64,000 nucleotides of DNA from NCBI GenBank assembly GCA_024234575.1, contig JACKOB010000002.1, positions 558,001 through 622,000 of the forward strand, given 5' to 3'. Source of the DNA: Hahellaceae bacterium. GTDB lineage: Bacteria; Pseudomonadota; Gammaproteobacteria; Pseudomonadales; Oleiphilaceae. Under the pieces are notes generated by a model. The model was given only the letters and a program-made list of their open reading frames with translations, ran no database searches and had not been told where the DNA came from. This document shows positions 63,782 through 64,000 of this stretch, one piece after another. Every line of letters starts with the position of its first letter. Position 1 is the stretch's first letter. The position numbers and the translations under genes are program-made.

Positions 63782-63859
63782 TCAACACCCCACCCTGCCA
63801 GCCAAAAGTCATTATTCGAACCATCGCTACAAAGCCAGAGCGTTTTCACGAATCTATTG

Positions 63860-64000
63860 CTAATAGATTTTGACACCAAACAATTCCTCGTGAAAGAAAC
63901 CTACCAGCGCATAGCCAATACCTGCGACCACCAACACCGCCATATTAAGCTCAAATGATGTGCGTTTCGGTGAGTTTTCAATCCCCCGCAAAGTGGCACT
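63860..64000 (-). CDS. C-terminal end of a small membrane protein cut by the right edge
   Basis: The last 46 residues plus stop are present. A polar stretch ('RGIENSPKRTSFELN') is followed by a hydrophobic helix 'MAVLVVAGIGYALVGFF' and the tail 'HEELFGVKIY'. This is consistent with a membrane protein terminus, converging with ppnP. Too little is visible to name a family. Confidence 0.5.
   Translation of the reverse strand, partial: SATLRGIENSPKRTSFELNMAVLVVAGIGYALVGFFHEELFGVKIY

Noticed and set aside
63739..63859. A short plus-strand gene after ppnP (63755-63958 frame)
   Set aside because: It overlaps the membrane-protein tail on the other strand, has no ribosome site and lacks recognisable composition.
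1..64000. CRISPR arrays, insertion sequences, tRNA and rRNA genes
   Set aside because: I saw no regularly spaced repeats beyond those listed, no transposase-like protein, and no cloverleaf or rRNA segments on reading. A covariance-model scan would be needed to exclude small RNAs.

Overview
The window is chromosomal DNA from a gammaproteobacterium, most likely a marine or aquatic relative of the Pseudomonadales/Cellvibrionales. The evidence is gene order: lptM-lysA-dapF-DUF484-yigB beside a class I adenylate cyclase, argH divergent from algZ-algR-hemC-hemD-hemX-hemY, rho next to ubiD and a flavin reductase, and an hdfR-maoP pair. Genes are densely packed. I see no rRNA or tRNA gene, no insertion sequence, no phage and no CRISPR array.

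Region 1 (about 0.2-12.3 kb, all minus strand) is one nitrogen-scavenging unit. It runs urtA-urtB-urtC-urtD-urtE (urea ABC importer), then ureD-ureA-ureB-ureC-ureE-ureF-ureG (nickel urease and its maturation factors), and ends with a HupE/UreJ nickel permease. A sigma-54 type promoter and four GCACCA half-sites resembling NtrC sites lie upstream of urtA, so nitrogen limitation probably switches the unit on. A strong hairpin plus U tract between urtA and urtB should make the binding protein more abundant than the permease. UreE ends in a very long His/Asp tail encoded by twelve perfect GTGATC hexamers.

Region 2 (12.4-24.6 kb) is mixed: a small membrane protein, a lipase-like hydrolase with an operator-like palindrome at its start, a tandem GST-N protein, a PhnA-like zinc protein, an FKBP isomerase, YchJ, MaoP and HdfR, a bifunctional glutathionylspermidine synthetase/amidase, a small alpha/beta hydrolase, a small lipoprotein, a cytoplasmic diguanylate cyclase and a YigB-type HAD phosphatase.

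Region 3 (24.6-44.6 kb) holds housekeeping blocks: DUF484, dapF, lysA, the short lipoprotein LptM (read directly between larger genes) and cyaA; a PAS-GGDEF-EAL protein with a degraded EAL domain; a norE/norF-like pair without norCB; a large unknown lipoprotein; argH; and the algZ-algR two-component system running into hemCDXY.

Region 4 (44.7-55.3 kb) has a ferredoxin-type flavin reductase, ubiD and rho (with its own intrinsic terminator and a likely promoter about 295 nt upstream), then moaB-moeA-moaD-moaE, a periplasmic binding protein, an RhlE-type helicase and a circularly permuted ribosome-assembly GTPase.

Region 5 (55.4-64 kb) is envelope-oriented: a COG3014 lipoprotein, YcfL, the PBP1b activator LpoB and a CsgG/LpoB-related exported protein in a row, then small exported proteins (one with a PEP-CTERM-like tail), truC with its start codon in a strong hairpin, the membrane protease HtpX and the nucleoside phosphorylase PpnP. 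The left edge may cut the start of a gene, and the right edge cuts the end of a small membrane protein gene.
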